A DNA stretch of 64,000 nt from NCBI GenBank assembly GCA_003024785.1, contig PUQB01000033.1:883670-947669 (forward strand). The letters are read 5' to 3'. Positions 33,065 through 43,812 of the stretch are shown here, one piece after another. Origin of the DNA: Selaginella tamariscina. Its lineage: Eukaryota > Streptophyta > Lycopodiopsida > Selaginellales > Selaginellaceae. The position numbers and the translations under genes were made by a program. Below the pieces are notes generated by a model. It worked only from the letters and a program-made list of their open reading frames with translations, was not told the DNA's origin and searched no databases. Every line of letters starts with the position of its first letter. Position 1 is the first letter of the stretch.

Positions 33065-33935
33065 TGTATCCCACATTCTCTGCAGGAAAGAAGGAAAATC
33101 CGAAAAGGCACTTACAACAGTTTGAAGAGGTAGTAAAACTATATAAGGTGACAGATGTAGAAAGGCTACTTATATTTCCACATACATTGAAAGGAAATGC
33201 CTCTGACTGGTATTATGATTTAGAAAAGAAAGTCAGAGAGGATTATCAGAAGGTTACTGATGCATTTAAGGAATATTTCAGAAAGGAGGAATTGCCGGAG
33301 GAACATTTAGAGAAGTTAAGGACTATCCTTCAAGGCAAAACAGAAAAGATAGATGAATATACACACCGTTTTAAGAAACATGAGAAAAAGTGTAAGGCAT
33401 ATGTGAAGATGGATGCCTTATTGCAATGGTATAAGCAAGGGTTGCTAAAACCATATAGAGATCTAGCACTTACTATCAATGAAAAGGATAGAGAGGATCT
33501 CATTAATCAATTAAAAATATATGAGAAAAAGAGAAGGCAGATAGAAAAGATTGCAGAAGGAAAGTTGAAAGTATATGGAAGAAAGGAAGAATCCTCTGAT
33601 GAAGAGGAAGAGGAAGCTGATGTAGTAAAAGTTCGAAAATATCCTATAGATGAGAAAGCATTGGCTCAAATGATAAAAACTTTAAAAGGAATGACAGTTA
33701 AAGAGGAGTTAAAGGAAAAAGTATGGTGTATTAAATGTAACAATCCGGGCCATACGGTGGAGGAATGTAGGCTGCAACTGCCTACATGCCAAATCTGTGG
33801 AAAGGAAGGACATGTGGCCCGAAACTGCAAACATTTCCTGAACCAGAATGTGGCTAGTATAGAGAGAGAAAGGAGAATGGATGAACGTCCACCTCCTAGA
33901 AGGTTCCCACCTAACAGGAATCGTGGGAATGATAG
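33061..33935 (+). CDS. Element A gag, capsid and two zinc knuckles, cut by the nested insertion
   Basis: Retrotransposon gag/capsid domain (about residues 10-200: KRHLQQFEEVVKLYKV, GNASDWYYDLEK, FKEYFRKEELPEEHLEKLR), a charged linker with an SSDEEEEEAD run, and zinc knuckles CIKCNNPGHTVEEC and CQICGKEGHVARNC. At 33936 the inverted element B interrupts the frame. The open frame that runs on to 34167 inside the LTR is fortuitous. Gag continues at 38664 on the far side, after the GATAG duplication. Confidence 0.9.
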
Positions 33936-34701
33936 TGTTAAACAGGAAAAGGGCTCTCTGCCTCACCTTTTCCTATTTAACCTGTTTCCTTCACGCAGAC
34001 AGGAAACCTTTCATACAACGTGCCGGAAAGGCTACACCCTTTCCTTTCTCAACTCTCAATATATCTGTATATATATATCAAACTTCTCCCAGTGCCACTA
34101 TGACTGGTCTCCAAAGTCAAGGGCAAGAACGGATTTTGGCTATTGCCTTGTTAGATCCATTCATTGAGAGTAAACATACACACACACAAGATTCTCTAAT
34201 ATGCACCTTTCATTACTAACATGAATACAAAAGACAAAGTGTAGAGAACCTTTATCTCCTGCTAAAACTTCAAAATGGAGACCCTTCTCATGTTAGAACT
34301 TCCTGTTGAGACCCTTCTGGAGACCCCTTCTCCTTTGCCCTAACTTCCCTTAACTACCCTTCCTCTCGCCACGTCATCCTTTACCCTTTTCCTTTTCCTT
34401 TTCCTTTTCCTTTTCCTTACCTTTTCCTCTCGGTAAGGATTTTCCTCTTCACAGCCTTTCCTTCCTTTCCTTACTCACCTTTTCCTCTCGGTAAGGATTT
34501 TCCTCCTTCACAGCCTTTCTTTCCTTTCCTTACGCACCTTTTCCTCTCGGTAAGGATTTTCCTCCTTCACAGCCTTTCTTTCCTTTCCTTACGCACCTTT
34601 TCCTCTGGTAAGGATTTTCCTTCCATGCTTACTACGGACCTTCCTACCCTTATTCTCTCTACAGTAGGATGTCCTATGCTCCTAATATTTTACCTTTAAC
34701 A
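33936..34701 (-). repeat. 3' LTR of element B
   Basis: 766 bases, TGTTAAACAGG to TACCTTTAACA in plus-strand view (inverted). Contains the 60-bp repeat units in inverted form around 34400-34630. Confidence 0.92.
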
Positions 34702-34744
34702 CTGCCCCCTCCTTATTTGTTGCTGTGTCCTCACGGCAACTATC

Positions 34745-36111
34745 CTATTCCTTCCTTTGGATGTTGATCTTCATGGTACTGTGATTCTCTCCTTTATACT
34801 TCCAAAAGTTGTTCTTCACTTTCCTAAGTTCTTGGTTGGAAGTTGATACCTTAAGTTGCAGCACTTGCTTTCCTGCATCTTGTTCCTTAGGATCAGGATT
34901 TGCTTTCTCTTCCTGTTCCTGAATAGTTTTTCCTTCCTGTTCCTTTGGCTTCTTTTCTGTGTTTATATTCACTTGCTTTAAAGGATCTGTGGTATACACA
35001 TATGTATACTCTGAAGGTTGTTCCTGCAAATCAATCTTATACAGGATTGCCTTATAAAACTTTTCCTGTAATCAGGTTGTCGTTTTCCTTCTGCTGAACA
35101 GTTTCTTTCCTTTCAGCACTACGTGAAGGTCAATATTGTTAAACCTTCAAGTTAGGATATGCTTTCAGGATTTCTACTCTTCTGTCATCTACCCATTAAA
35201 CCATCATATTCTTTTAAAACAAGAGGTCGGATTTCCTTTTTAACATACCTTTTAGTATGATTATAGATCATTTTTCCTTCTCCTTTTCTACCATCTTTCC
35301 TGTTCTTCCATTCTGAATAACCTTATCAACTTAATCCATAGTTTGGCTAAGAACATAGTATAAACAGTATCCTTTTCTTCTTTTTGTAGGACAAGCAAGG
35401 ATATCCTATATTGAATCCTTTTACTGTGATAGTGACTCCTCTCATTATGTTTAGAGACCTTACACTCGTTGATCAGCCATTTTAAGGTTAAATGGAGCGG
35501 TTGGATAGGTCCAAACCCATCTTTTACATTCCTTCCTCAATAAAATTCACACCTGAACCTCCATCTATTAATACTCTCTTTAACTTATTCCTTCCCACAT
35601 ATACTGTGATGCAAGGAACATGTCCATCATAATCACCTTCATACAGTACTTCCTTATCCATTTTACAAACTGTATATCCTTCACGTGAAGGTGATGTTTG
35701 CTGAACTAAACTTAATGCATTTAATATCTGGTTTCTTATATAAGGAGCTACCTTTATCAACTGTCCAAGCGTAATCTTTATCTCCTGATTTATAGCTTGG
35801 TGATACATGGAGTCCATTGTTTTATCATGTAATGGTAATAATGAAAAACTTTGTTCACCTTTATCTATATCACCTTTATCTGTACCTTCTGATTCGTTAT
35901 CAGTCTGACCTTTCTGGTCAGAATCCTGCTCCTGCTTGCTTACATTTTCCTGTAACAAGCTCTCCGTCTTGTTAGGAGTAGTAACTACCTCACCTTCTCC
36001 ATAACAAGAGGATTCCTTCTTCTTCTCTTGAAGAGCTATAACTGCCCTTACCACGGGTGGATACTCGTTCTTTTCCTCCTCTATTTGAATAAGCCGTGTT
36101 GTAGGCTGCAC
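34745..36111 (-). pseudogene. Element B protease and C-terminal region
   Basis: Minus strand, about 35524-36111: CTVYKM-type spacer, TVYVGRNKLKRVLIDGGSGV, an aspartic protease-like motif with DGGSGVNF in place of D(T/S)G, then a shift and stop after FIEEGM. 34745-35029 is the Lys/Glu/Gln-rich C-terminal tail. The part between (35030-35520) has shifts and stops. Element A keeps the same region open, so the breaks are specific to copy B. Confidence 0.75.
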
Positions 36112-37388
36112 ATTAGTCGTTTTGGTGGAAGTAGGAGGTTGTACCTTCCGCCTAGGACATTCCCTAGAAATTGTCCTGTTTCACCACATGTGTAACAAAC
36201 CTGGGAAGGAAAATTCCTACCCTGCAATTCTTGTTTATCATTTCCTTGTTTATAGGAATCATTTCTGCCTCTTTGACCTTGATATGGTCTTTCCTCTCCT
36301 CTATATTGGCTATCATTTCTTTCAGGATAAGGTCTATCATTCTGCCACACCTTATATGGACCATTTCTTCCTGCATAATAACTTTCCTCTCTAATTTCGT
36401 AAGGATTATCATTTCTTCGGTCATAATATCCACTGTTCCTATTCTGATAAGGAGCTTCATTCCTTCTGCCATATATATTGTTCCTATTCTCATAAGGAAT
36501 GACATTATCATTCCTATCATTGCCACGGTTCCTATTAGGTGGGAACCTTCTAGGAGGTGGACGTTCATCCATTCTCCTTTCTCTCTCTATACTAGCCACA
36601 TTTTGGTTCAGGAAATGTCTGCAGTTTCGGGCTACATGTCCTTCCTTTCCGCAGATTTGGCATGTAGGCAATTGCAGCCTACATTCCTCTACCGTATGAC
36701 CAGAATTATTACATTTAGTACACCATACTTTTTCCTTTAACTCCTCTTTAACTGTCATTCCTTTTAAAGTTTTCATCATTTGAGCCAATGCTTTCTCATC
36801 TATAGGATATTTTCGAACTTTTACTACATCAGCTTCCTCTTCCTCTTCATCAGAGGATTCTTCCTTTCTTCCATATACTTTCAACTTTCCTTCTGCAATC
36901 TTTTCTATCTGCCTTCTCTTTTTCTCATATATTTTTAATTGATTAATGAGATCCTCTCTATCCTTTTCATTGATAGTAAGTGCTAGATCTCTATATGGTT
37001 TTAGCAACCCTTGCTTATACCATTGCAATAAGGCATCCATCTTCACATATGCCTTACACTTTTTCTCATGTTTCTTAAAACGGTGTGTATATTCATCTAT
37101 CTTTTCTGTTTTGCCTTGAAGGATAGTCCTTAACTTCTCTAAATGTTCCTCCGGCAATTCCTCCTTTCTGAAATATTCCTTAAATGCATCAGTAACCTTC
37201 TGATAATTCTCTCTGACTTCCTTTTCTAAATCATAATACCAATCAGAGGCATTTCCTTTCAATGTATGTGGAAATATAAGCAGCCTTTCTGCATCCGTCA
37301 CCTTATACAGTTTTACTACCTCTTCAAACTGTTGTAAGTGCCTTTTCGGATTTTCCTTCTTTCCTGCAGAGAATGTGGGATACATCAC
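36081..37388 (-). CDS. Element B gag with zinc knuckles
   Basis: 435-residue frame: capsid domain (KRHLQQFEEVVKLYKVTD), acidic linker, zinc knuckles CTKCNNSGHTVEEC and CQICGKEGHVARNC, then an Arg/Asn/Tyr repeat region (NRNSGYYDRRNDNPYE and similar) and the start of a third knuckle, CYTCGETG. A one-base loss there (GGACAATTTC; element A has GGACATATTTC) destroys the knuckle and shifts the frame. Opposite-strand open frames in this stretch are shadows of the gag sequence. Confidence 0.88.
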   Translation of the reverse strand: MMYPTFSAGKKENPKRHLQQFEEVVKLYKVTDAERLLIFPHTLKGNASDWYYDLEKEVRENYQKVTDAFKEYFRKEELPEEHLEKLRTILQGKTEKIDEYTHRFKKHEKKCKAYVKMDALLQWYKQGLLKPYRDLALTINEKDREDLINQLKIYEKKRRQIEKIAEGKLKVYGRKEESSDEEEEEADVVKVRKYPIDEKALAQMMKTLKGMTVKEELKEKVWCTKCNNSGHTVEECRLQLPTCQICGKEGHVARNCRHFLNQNVASIERERRMDERPPPRRFPPNRNRGNDRNDNVIPYENRNNIYGRRNEAPYQNRNSGYYDRRNDNPYEIREESYYAGRNGPYKVWQNDRPYPERNDSQYRGEERPYQGQRGRNDSYKQGNDKQELQGRNFPSQVCYTCGETGQFLGNVLGGRYNLLLPPKRLMCSLQHGLFK

Positions 37389-37904
37389 CGTACCCCAAAC
37401 ATTCCCGGGAAAAGTGCCATATTTGTAATAACCCTTTGTTCTGGTGTATTTCCTCTTACACCTTCCTCCCTTCCTCTTCGGGAGTTCTCAGGAGATCCTT
37501 CTCCTTGCAATCTCGGTATATGAACAGGCACTCCTTCCGTTCCTCTCAAAGTCTCCTCTAAACCAGCTGTTTGATATTGCCTCCAATTCTCTGGATCAGC
37601 CTCAGATTTCTATATTGTTTCTGCAATATCCTCTACTATCTTACCAAGGATATTTTGACGTCTATTTTCGTCAGTTTCAGGTTGCTGTTGGGCAGCCACT
37701 CTATTGGCCTGCCTTTGGTTCCTCTGATCAGCTAAGGCTGGATCAGGACGATGGTTCCTCCACGGTTCCATTCATTCCTTCTCCTTTACACATCTGGCTC
37801 TACACCTTCCGAGCCTTTTTCAGAATGAGAATTCTATCATTTTAAGCTCTTCTTCTCAATGAATGCTAACACTGCAATGGCGAAATCCCATCGTGGTCGC
37901 CAAT

Positions 37905-38663
37905 TGTTAAACAGGAAAAGGGCTCTCTGCCTCACCTTTTCCTATTTAACCTTTTTCCTTCACGCAGACAGGAAACCTTTCATACAACATGCCGGAAAGG
38001 TTACACCCTTTCCTTTCTCAACTCTCAATATATCTGTATATATATATCAGACTTCTCCCAGTGCCACTATGACTGGTCTCCAAAGTCAAGGGCAAGAACG
38101 GATTTTGGCTATTGCCTTGTTAGATCCATTCATTGAGAGTAAACATACACACACACAAGATTCTCTAATATGCACCTTTCATTACTAACATGAATACAAA
38201 AGACAAAGTGTAGAGAACCTTTATCTCCTGCTAAAACTTCAAAATGGAGACCCCTTCTCATGTTAGAACTTCCTGTTGAGACCCTTCTGGAGACCCCTTC
38301 TCCTTTGCCCTAACTTCCCTTAACTACCCTTCCTCTCGCCACGTCATCCTTTACCCTTTTCCTTTTCCTTTTCCTTACCTTTTCCTCTCGGTAAGGATTT
38401 TCCTCTTTCACAGCCTTTCCTTCCTCTTCCTTACGCACCTTTTCCTCTCGTTAAGGATTTTCCTCCTTCACAGCCTTTCTTTTCTCTTCCTTACGCACCT
38501 TTTCCTCTCGGTAAGGATTTTCCTCCTTCACAGCCTTTCTTTCCTCTTCCTTACGCACCTTTTCCTCTTGGTAAGGATTTTCCTCCATGCTTACCACGGA
38601 CCTTCCTACCCTTATTCTCTCTACAGTAGGATGTCCTATGCTCCTAATATTTTTCCTTTAACA
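37905..38663 (-). repeat. 5' LTR of element B
   Basis: 759 bases in inverted orientation. Same ends as the other three family LTRs, with four 60-bp units at about 38390-38590. Followed on the right by the GATAG duplication and the rest of element A gag. Confidence 0.93.
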
Positions 38664-39132
38664 GATAGGAATGATAATGTCATTCCTTATGAGAACAGAA
38701 ACAATGTGTATGACAGAAAGAATGAAGTTCCTTATCAGAATAGGAATACTGGATATTATGATAGAAGGAATGATAATCCTTACGAAATTAGAAAGGAAAG
38801 GTATTATGCAGGAAGAAATGGTCCATATAAGGCGTGGTAGGATGATAGACCTTATTCTAAAAGAAATGATAGGCAATATAGAGGAGGAAAGACCATATCA
38901 AGGTCAAAGAGGCAGAAATGATTCCTATAAACAAGGAAATGATAAACAAGGATTGCAGGGTAGGAATTTTCCTTCCCAGGTTTGTTACACATGTGGTGAA
39001 ACAGGACATATTTCTAGGGAATGTCCTAGGCGGAAGGTACAACCTCCTACTTCCACCAAAACGATTAATGTGCAGCCTACAACACGGCTTATTCAAATAG
39101 AGGAGGAAAGAACGAGTATCCATCCGTGGTAA
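38664..39132 (+). pseudogene. Element A gag, C-terminal part with third zinc knuckle
   Basis: Continues the gag cut at 33935: a Tyr/Asn/Arg repeat region, a TGG-TAG stop near 38837, then in a neighbouring frame RGRNDSYKQGNDKQ and an intact third knuckle CYTCGETGHISREC, followed by VQPTTRLIQIEEE. A homopolymer A loss near 39108 (AAA here, AAAA in element B) separates this from the protease frame. Confidence 0.75.
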
Positions 39133-40460
39133 GGGCAGTTATAGCTCTTCAAGAGAAGAAGAAGGAATCCTCTTGTTATGGAAAAGGTGAGGTAGTTACT
39201 ACTCCTAACAAGAAGGAGAGCTTGTTACAGGAAAATGTAAGTAAGCAGGAGCAGGATTCTGACCAGAAAGGTCAGACTGATAATGAATCAGAAGGTACAA
39301 ATAAAGGTGATATAAATAAAGGTGAACAAAGTTTTTCATTATTACCATTACATGATAAAACAATGGACTCCATGTATCACCAAGCTATAAATCAGGAGAT
39401 AAAGATTACGCTTGGACAATTGATAAAGGTAGCCCCTTATATAAGAAACCAGATATTAAATGCATTAAGTTTAGTTCAGCAAACATCACCTTCACGTGAA
39501 GGATATACAGTTTGTAAAATGGAAAAGGAAGTACTGTATGAAGGTGATTATGATGGACATGTTCCTTGCATCACAGTATATGTGGGCATGAATAAGTTAA
39601 AGAGAGTATCAATAGATGGAGGTTCAGGTGTGAATTTTATTGAGGAAGGAGAATGTAAAAGGATGGGTTTAGGACCAATCCAACCTGCTCCATTTAACCT
39701 TAAAATGGCTGAGCAACGAAGTGTAAGGTCATTAAGCATAATGAGAGGAGTCACTATCACAGTAAAAGGATTCGAATATAGGATATCCTTGCTTGTCCTA
39801 CAAAAAGAAGAAAAGGATATTGTTTATACTATGTTCTTAGCCAAACTATGGAGTAAGTCTGATAAGGTTATTCAGAATGGAAGAACAGGAAAGATAATGG
39901 TAGAAAAAGGAGAAGGAAAACTAATGATCTATAATCATACTAAAAGGTATGTTAAAAAGGAAATCCGACCTCTTGTTTTAGAAGGATGTGATTGGTTTAA
40001 TGGGCTAGATAATCAGGAAGAAGTAAAAATCTTGAAATCATATCCTGATTTAAAGGTCTTAACATATATTGACCTTCACGTAGTGCTGAAAGGAAATGAA
40101 ACTGTTCAGCAGAAGGAAAACGACATACCTGTATTACAGGAAAAGTTTTATAAGGCAATCCCTTATAAGATTGATTTGCAGGAACAACCTTCAGAGTATA
40201 CATATGTGTATACCACAGATCCTTTAAAGCAAGTGAATATAAACACAGAAAATAAGCCAAAGGAAAATGAGGGAAAAACTATTCAAGAACAGGAAAAGAA
40301 AGCAAATCCTGATCCTAAGGAACAAGATCCAGGAAATCAAATGCTGCAACTTAAGGTATCAACTTCCAACCAAGAACTTAGGAAAGTGAAGAAAACTTTT
40401 GGAAGTATAAAGGAGAGAATCCACAGTACCATGAAGATAAACATCCAAAGGAAGGAATAG
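39126..40460 (+). CDS. Element A protease and C-terminal tail
   Basis: 444-residue frame. An acidic Gln-rich linker, then CITVYVGMNKLKRVSIDGGS, a retroviral-type aspartic protease segment (DGGSGVNF flap-like start, later ITVKGFEYRISLLVLQKEEKD). The sequence then runs into a Lys/Gln-rich tail (KTIQEQEKKANPDPKEQD) and stops before the polypurine tract. The stretch where RT should start holds only KIDLQEQPSEYTYVYTTDP and similar, with no RT motifs. This makes the family gag-protease only. Confidence 0.82.
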   Translation: MVRAVIALQEKKKESSCYGKGEVVTTPNKKESLLQENVSKQEQDSDQKGQTDNESEGTNKGDINKGEQSFSLLPLHDKTMDSMYHQAINQEIKITLGQLIKVAPYIRNQILNALSLVQQTSPSREGYTVCKMEKEVLYEGDYDGHVPCITVYVGMNKLKRVSIDGGSGVNFIEEGECKRMGLGPIQPAPFNLKMAEQRSVRSLSIMRGVTITVKGFEYRISLLVLQKEEKDIVYTMFLAKLWSKSDKVIQNGRTGKIMVEKGEGKLMIYNHTKRYVKKEIRPLVLEGCDWFNGLDNQEEVKILKSYPDLKVLTYIDLHVVLKGNETVQQKENDIPVLQEKFYKAIPYKIDLQEQPSEYTYVYTTDPLKQVNINTENKPKENEGKTIQEQEKKANPDPKEQDPGNQMLQLKVSTSNQELRKVKKTFGSIKERIHSTMKINIQRKE

Positions 40461-40503
40461 GATAGTTGCCGTGAGGACACAGCAATAAATAAGGAGGGGG
40501 CAG

Positions 40504-41286
40504 TGTTAAAGGTAAAATATTAAGAGCATAGGACATCCTATTGTAGAAAGAATAAGGGTAGGAAGTTCTGTAGTAAGCATGGAAGGAAAGGCTGTGAAGG
40601 AGGAAAATCCTTACCGAGAGGAAAAGGTGCGTAAGGAAAAAGAAGGAAAGGCTGTGAAGGAGGAAAATCCTTACCGAGAGGAAAAGGTGCGTAAGAAAAA
40701 GGAAGGAAAGGCTGTGAAGGAGGAAAATCCTTACCGAGAGGAAAAGGTGAGTAAGGAAAAGGAAGGAAAGGTTGTGAAGGAGTAAAATCCTTACCGAGAG
40801 GAAAAGGAAAAGGAAAAGGAAAAGGAAATCCTGTAAAGGAAAAGGATGACGTGGCGAGAGGAAGGGTAGTTAAGAGTAGTTAGGGCAGAGGAGAAGGGGT
40901 CTCCAGAAGGGTCTCAACAGGAAGTTCTAACAGGAGAAGGGTCTCCATTTGAAGTTTTAGCAGGAGATAAAGGTTCTCTACACTTTGTCTTTTGTATTCA
41001 TGTTAGTAATGAAAGGTGCATATTAGAGAATCTTGTGTGTGTGTATGCTTACTCTCAATGAATGGATCTAACAAGGCAATAGCCAAAATCCGTTCTTGCC
41101 CTTGACTTTGGAGACCAGTCATAGTGGCACTGGGAGAAGTTTGATATATATATACAGATATATTGAGAGTTGAGAAAGGAAAGGGTGTAGCCTTTCCGGA
41201 ACGTTGTATGAAAGGTTTCCTGTCTGCGTGAAGGAAACAGGTTAAATAGGAAAAGGTGAGGCAGAGAGCCCTTTTCCTGTTTAACA
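40504..41286 (+). repeat. 3' LTR of element A
   Basis: 783 bases. Nearly identical to 31770-32549, including the four 60-bp units at 40581-40820. Flanked by target duplication CGTAC at 41287-41291. Confidence 0.95.
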
Positions 41287-43177
41287 CGTACCAAGAATGG
41301 TGCATTTCTATTATCCTAAACCTAGTTCCTTGCAGCTCTATTCTTCAATAATGTTGACTCTTGATCCCCATCGATGGGTATGTTCCGAATTGTTTTTGTC
41401 GATGCGTGTGGTAGTCATTAGTAATTCTTCATCCCAACTTTAAGAACTTCAGTCGTATTCACCTCGACTTGACTAATATCATGTTGAATATTGCTTGTGT
41501 TCAAGACGTTAGTTATTTGTGTTCGTAGAAACGGTGCTAGTGTCAATAACTCTTCTATATTTAGCTACACGGGTTATTGCAAGATGATGGCGACAGTACG
41601 ATCTCCAAGTGGTACTGCTGATGTGGACTATTGCGATTGCCCACTTGTTTCATTGGGTATAGGATCTTGCTTTTCTTCTTGCTATATTTTTTGAATTTGA
41701 TCCGCCACTCTTTGTACTGTAGCTTTCTTTTTCTCCCAATTTTTACGAATCGGTTCTTCTTTGCTTGATTCTACCCGTACTCTTTTATCTCGTGTTACTA
41801 CGTATGTTTCCATTGAGGGTAACTCTGTATCTTCTTCCCACTTGCATTCGTGATTCTATTCCTTCTAATCATCTTCTTGTTGGACTTCAATCCTCCGTGT
41901 TGTTGGTTCTATGAGTGGTACTCCAATGTTAAATTTGTGTTGTGAACACTCCAGTGAATAATGTCCCATCTCTCCACACCTGTAGCATTGAATATTGTTG
42001 AGCCTATTACCTTTAGTGGAATAATGTCCTTTTTTCCTACATTTAAACATGTCACGTTTGGATTTGGACCACATAATGTTGGTGGGGGCAGTATTGGTGG
42101 CAATAAAGGTGGTCTGGCTTGAGATGGGGCTAGTAATAGTGATTGTCCCCCTCACAGTATCTTTGTATTGTTGCTTTGTCAGTAATACAGCCCAGGGTCG
42201 CCGGGGTATCTCCTTCCATTGCCGTTCCTTTGTTCCCCATTGTACGATCTTTTTGGATAATCATATGGGTTGGTATTCCGAGTTTGTAGATAGTCATATA
42301 GGTTTGTATTCCTTGTGTTGTCCCATCTGGGTGGTGGTGGTAAGTAGCCTTCAATACGTCCAATCATTGGTTGTGGTTTATATCTCGTACTTCAACATTG
42401 TCTTGCTTCATGACCTATTCCTCCACACATCTAACACTTGGGTATCTTACATTCAGAAGCATTATGTCCTTCGTTCTTGTATGTTGTGCACAATACTGCT
42501 CTAGATCGCACTCGTATCTCGTTCTTCTTCTTGTGTTGCCTTCGTGATTCCCGTTCATCATCCTCTACATATCTTGGTGATATCAGTATTTCGATTTGCT
42601 CAGTCTCTTTAATTGCATCTCTTAAGTCATGTGGTTTTATCAATCGTACTTAGAGTTGCAAGCTGTCTCGTAATCCATTAATATACCATTTCCTTGCCAA
42701 TTTATCACTGACATTTCCCACTTCACAATGATTGTATATTCTTCAAAATTTGCACATGTAATCTTTAACTGCCTCTGTAGGTCCCTGCCATAATTCCTAT
42801 AGTTGAACTATTGGATCTTGTTTGCGATACTTCCAAACATAGTAGTGTCGATTGTCATGGCATTCTCATAATACCAATCACTAGCATCTCCCTTAAGTGT
42901 GAATGGGAATATGCAAAGCTTCTCATGTTCATCCATGATTCCGTTGGCTTCACATGCCTTCTCAAATTGTTAAATATGCCGATTCATATCCTCGTTCTGC
43001 AAGCCTGAAAAGGTAGAAGGTACTACTTTCCTTGTCATCGTTAGTGTTCCCATCTTCTTAGGTGTCTCAATTATAAGGAGATCCTAGTATTCTCCTGTCG
43101 GCTCGCGTATTTTTCTATCTTTGTTTTCCTTGTTGTTGTCCTCCTCTTCAATAGACTCGTCATGTTCCGATTGCCGT
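41287..43177 (-). mobile_element. Old Ty3/gypsy host element, middle fragment (protease start and gag)
   Basis: The minus strand continues the protease cut at 31769 (a RVNIIEE...CKELGLG reading near 41330) and then gag: zinc knuckles near 41950-42060 (CRKKGHYSTKGN, CYRCGEMGHYSLEC, then IEPTTRRIEVQQEDD) and an upstream knuckle-like CTTYKNEGHNASEC near 42435-42480. Gag capsid-like sequence reaches 43177 with numerous stops. PTTRRIEVQ parallels PTTRLIQIE of the gag-protease family, so they are related. It is interrupted at 43177 by the chromovirus. Confidence 0.75.
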
Positions 43178-43801
43178 TGTCAAGCCACGATCCAGGAAAC
43201 AGGAAGAGAGCAGGATTCCAAGGACATGAAGGCTTGACTCAGGAACAGGACCGAGAGCAGGACAGGAACCAGGAATAGGAACAGGACGGATCTAGGAGTA
43301 GGACAGGATTAGGATAGGATCCGGGAGCAAGACAGGAAAGCACAGGATAGGATCCGGGAGCAAAACAGGAACAGGACAGGATCCCGGAGCAGGACAGGAT
43401 CCAGGAACAGGACAGGAAATAGGAGCGAGACAGGAACAGGACAGGAAACAAGACAAGACAAGATTGATCGTAGTAAGACTGGTGTTGATAGTAACTGATT
43501 GTACAACAATTAGGTCGGAGCTTTTATGCTCACAACTCCAAGAGCTAATCTAGGCATGCATGCAAAAGTGGTTGCATGCATGCAGAGGCTAAGATGAGTC
43601 CACATGTCCCTTATCCTCTAGGCATATCCTGTGGCATATCCTGTAGGAATATCCTGCAACCGAATCCTGTGTCCGGAATCCTGGTAGGAGTATCCTGTAG
43701 GAAAATCCTGCAACCCATATCCTGTATCCGGAATCCTGTAGGAAAGTCCTGCAACCCATGTCCTGTATCCGGAATCCTGTATTCTGTATCGGGTCGTGAC
43801 A
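43178..43801 (-). repeat. 3' LTR of the chromovirus
   Basis: 624 bases, ends TGTCAAGCC and GGGTCGTGACA. In plus-strand view its left half is full of CAGGA and its right half full of TCCTG. Open frames within it (repeated Pro/Val/Leu/Phe) come from these repeats and are not genes. Confidence 0.93.
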
Positions 43802-43812
43802 GCACCTCCTCC

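Larger units (their letters stand above)
33936..38663 (-). mobile_element. Inverted sister element B of the same gag-protease family
   Basis: 4728 bases, LTRs 33936-34701 and 37905-38663, target duplication GATAG (33931-33935 and 38664-38668). It lies in the opposite orientation inside gag of element A, a self-insertion of the family. PBS ATTGGCGACCACG precedes the gag region on the minus strand. Coding content and order equal element A: gag, zinc knuckles, protease, C-terminal tail, no RT or integrase. Frame-disrupting changes differ from those of A. Confidence 0.93.
31770..41286 (+). mobile_element. Non-autonomous gag-protease LTR element A (TR-GAG-like), interrupted by an inverted sister copy
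   Basis: Bounded by LTRs 31770-32549 and 40504-41286, each starting TGTTAAAGG and ending CCTGTTTAACA, and by the 5-bp target duplication CGTAC (31765-31769 and 41287-41291). PBS region ATTGGTGACCATGG follows the 5' LTR. A polypurine tract (AAGGAGGGGGCAG) precedes the 3' LTR. Internal coding capacity is gag with three CCHC zinc knuckles and an aspartic protease domain. No RT, RNase H or integrase motif occurs. Without the nested copy the element would be about 4.8 kb. It inserted into the protease of an older gypsy element. The two LTRs look nearly identical, which suggests a young insertion. Confidence 0.92.

Noticed and set aside
36171-36740. 189-residue Ile/Pro/Ser-rich open frame on the plus strand
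   Set aside because: It lies antisense to the zinc-knuckle and Asn/Tyr/Arg repeat part of element B gag. Its composition is what the complement of that sequence yields.
43239-43509. Open frames repeating FPVLFLDPVLL-type peptides (also at 48913-49241)
   Set aside because: They are translations of the CAGGA repeats in the chromovirus LTR and occur in both LTRs. No start context or homology.
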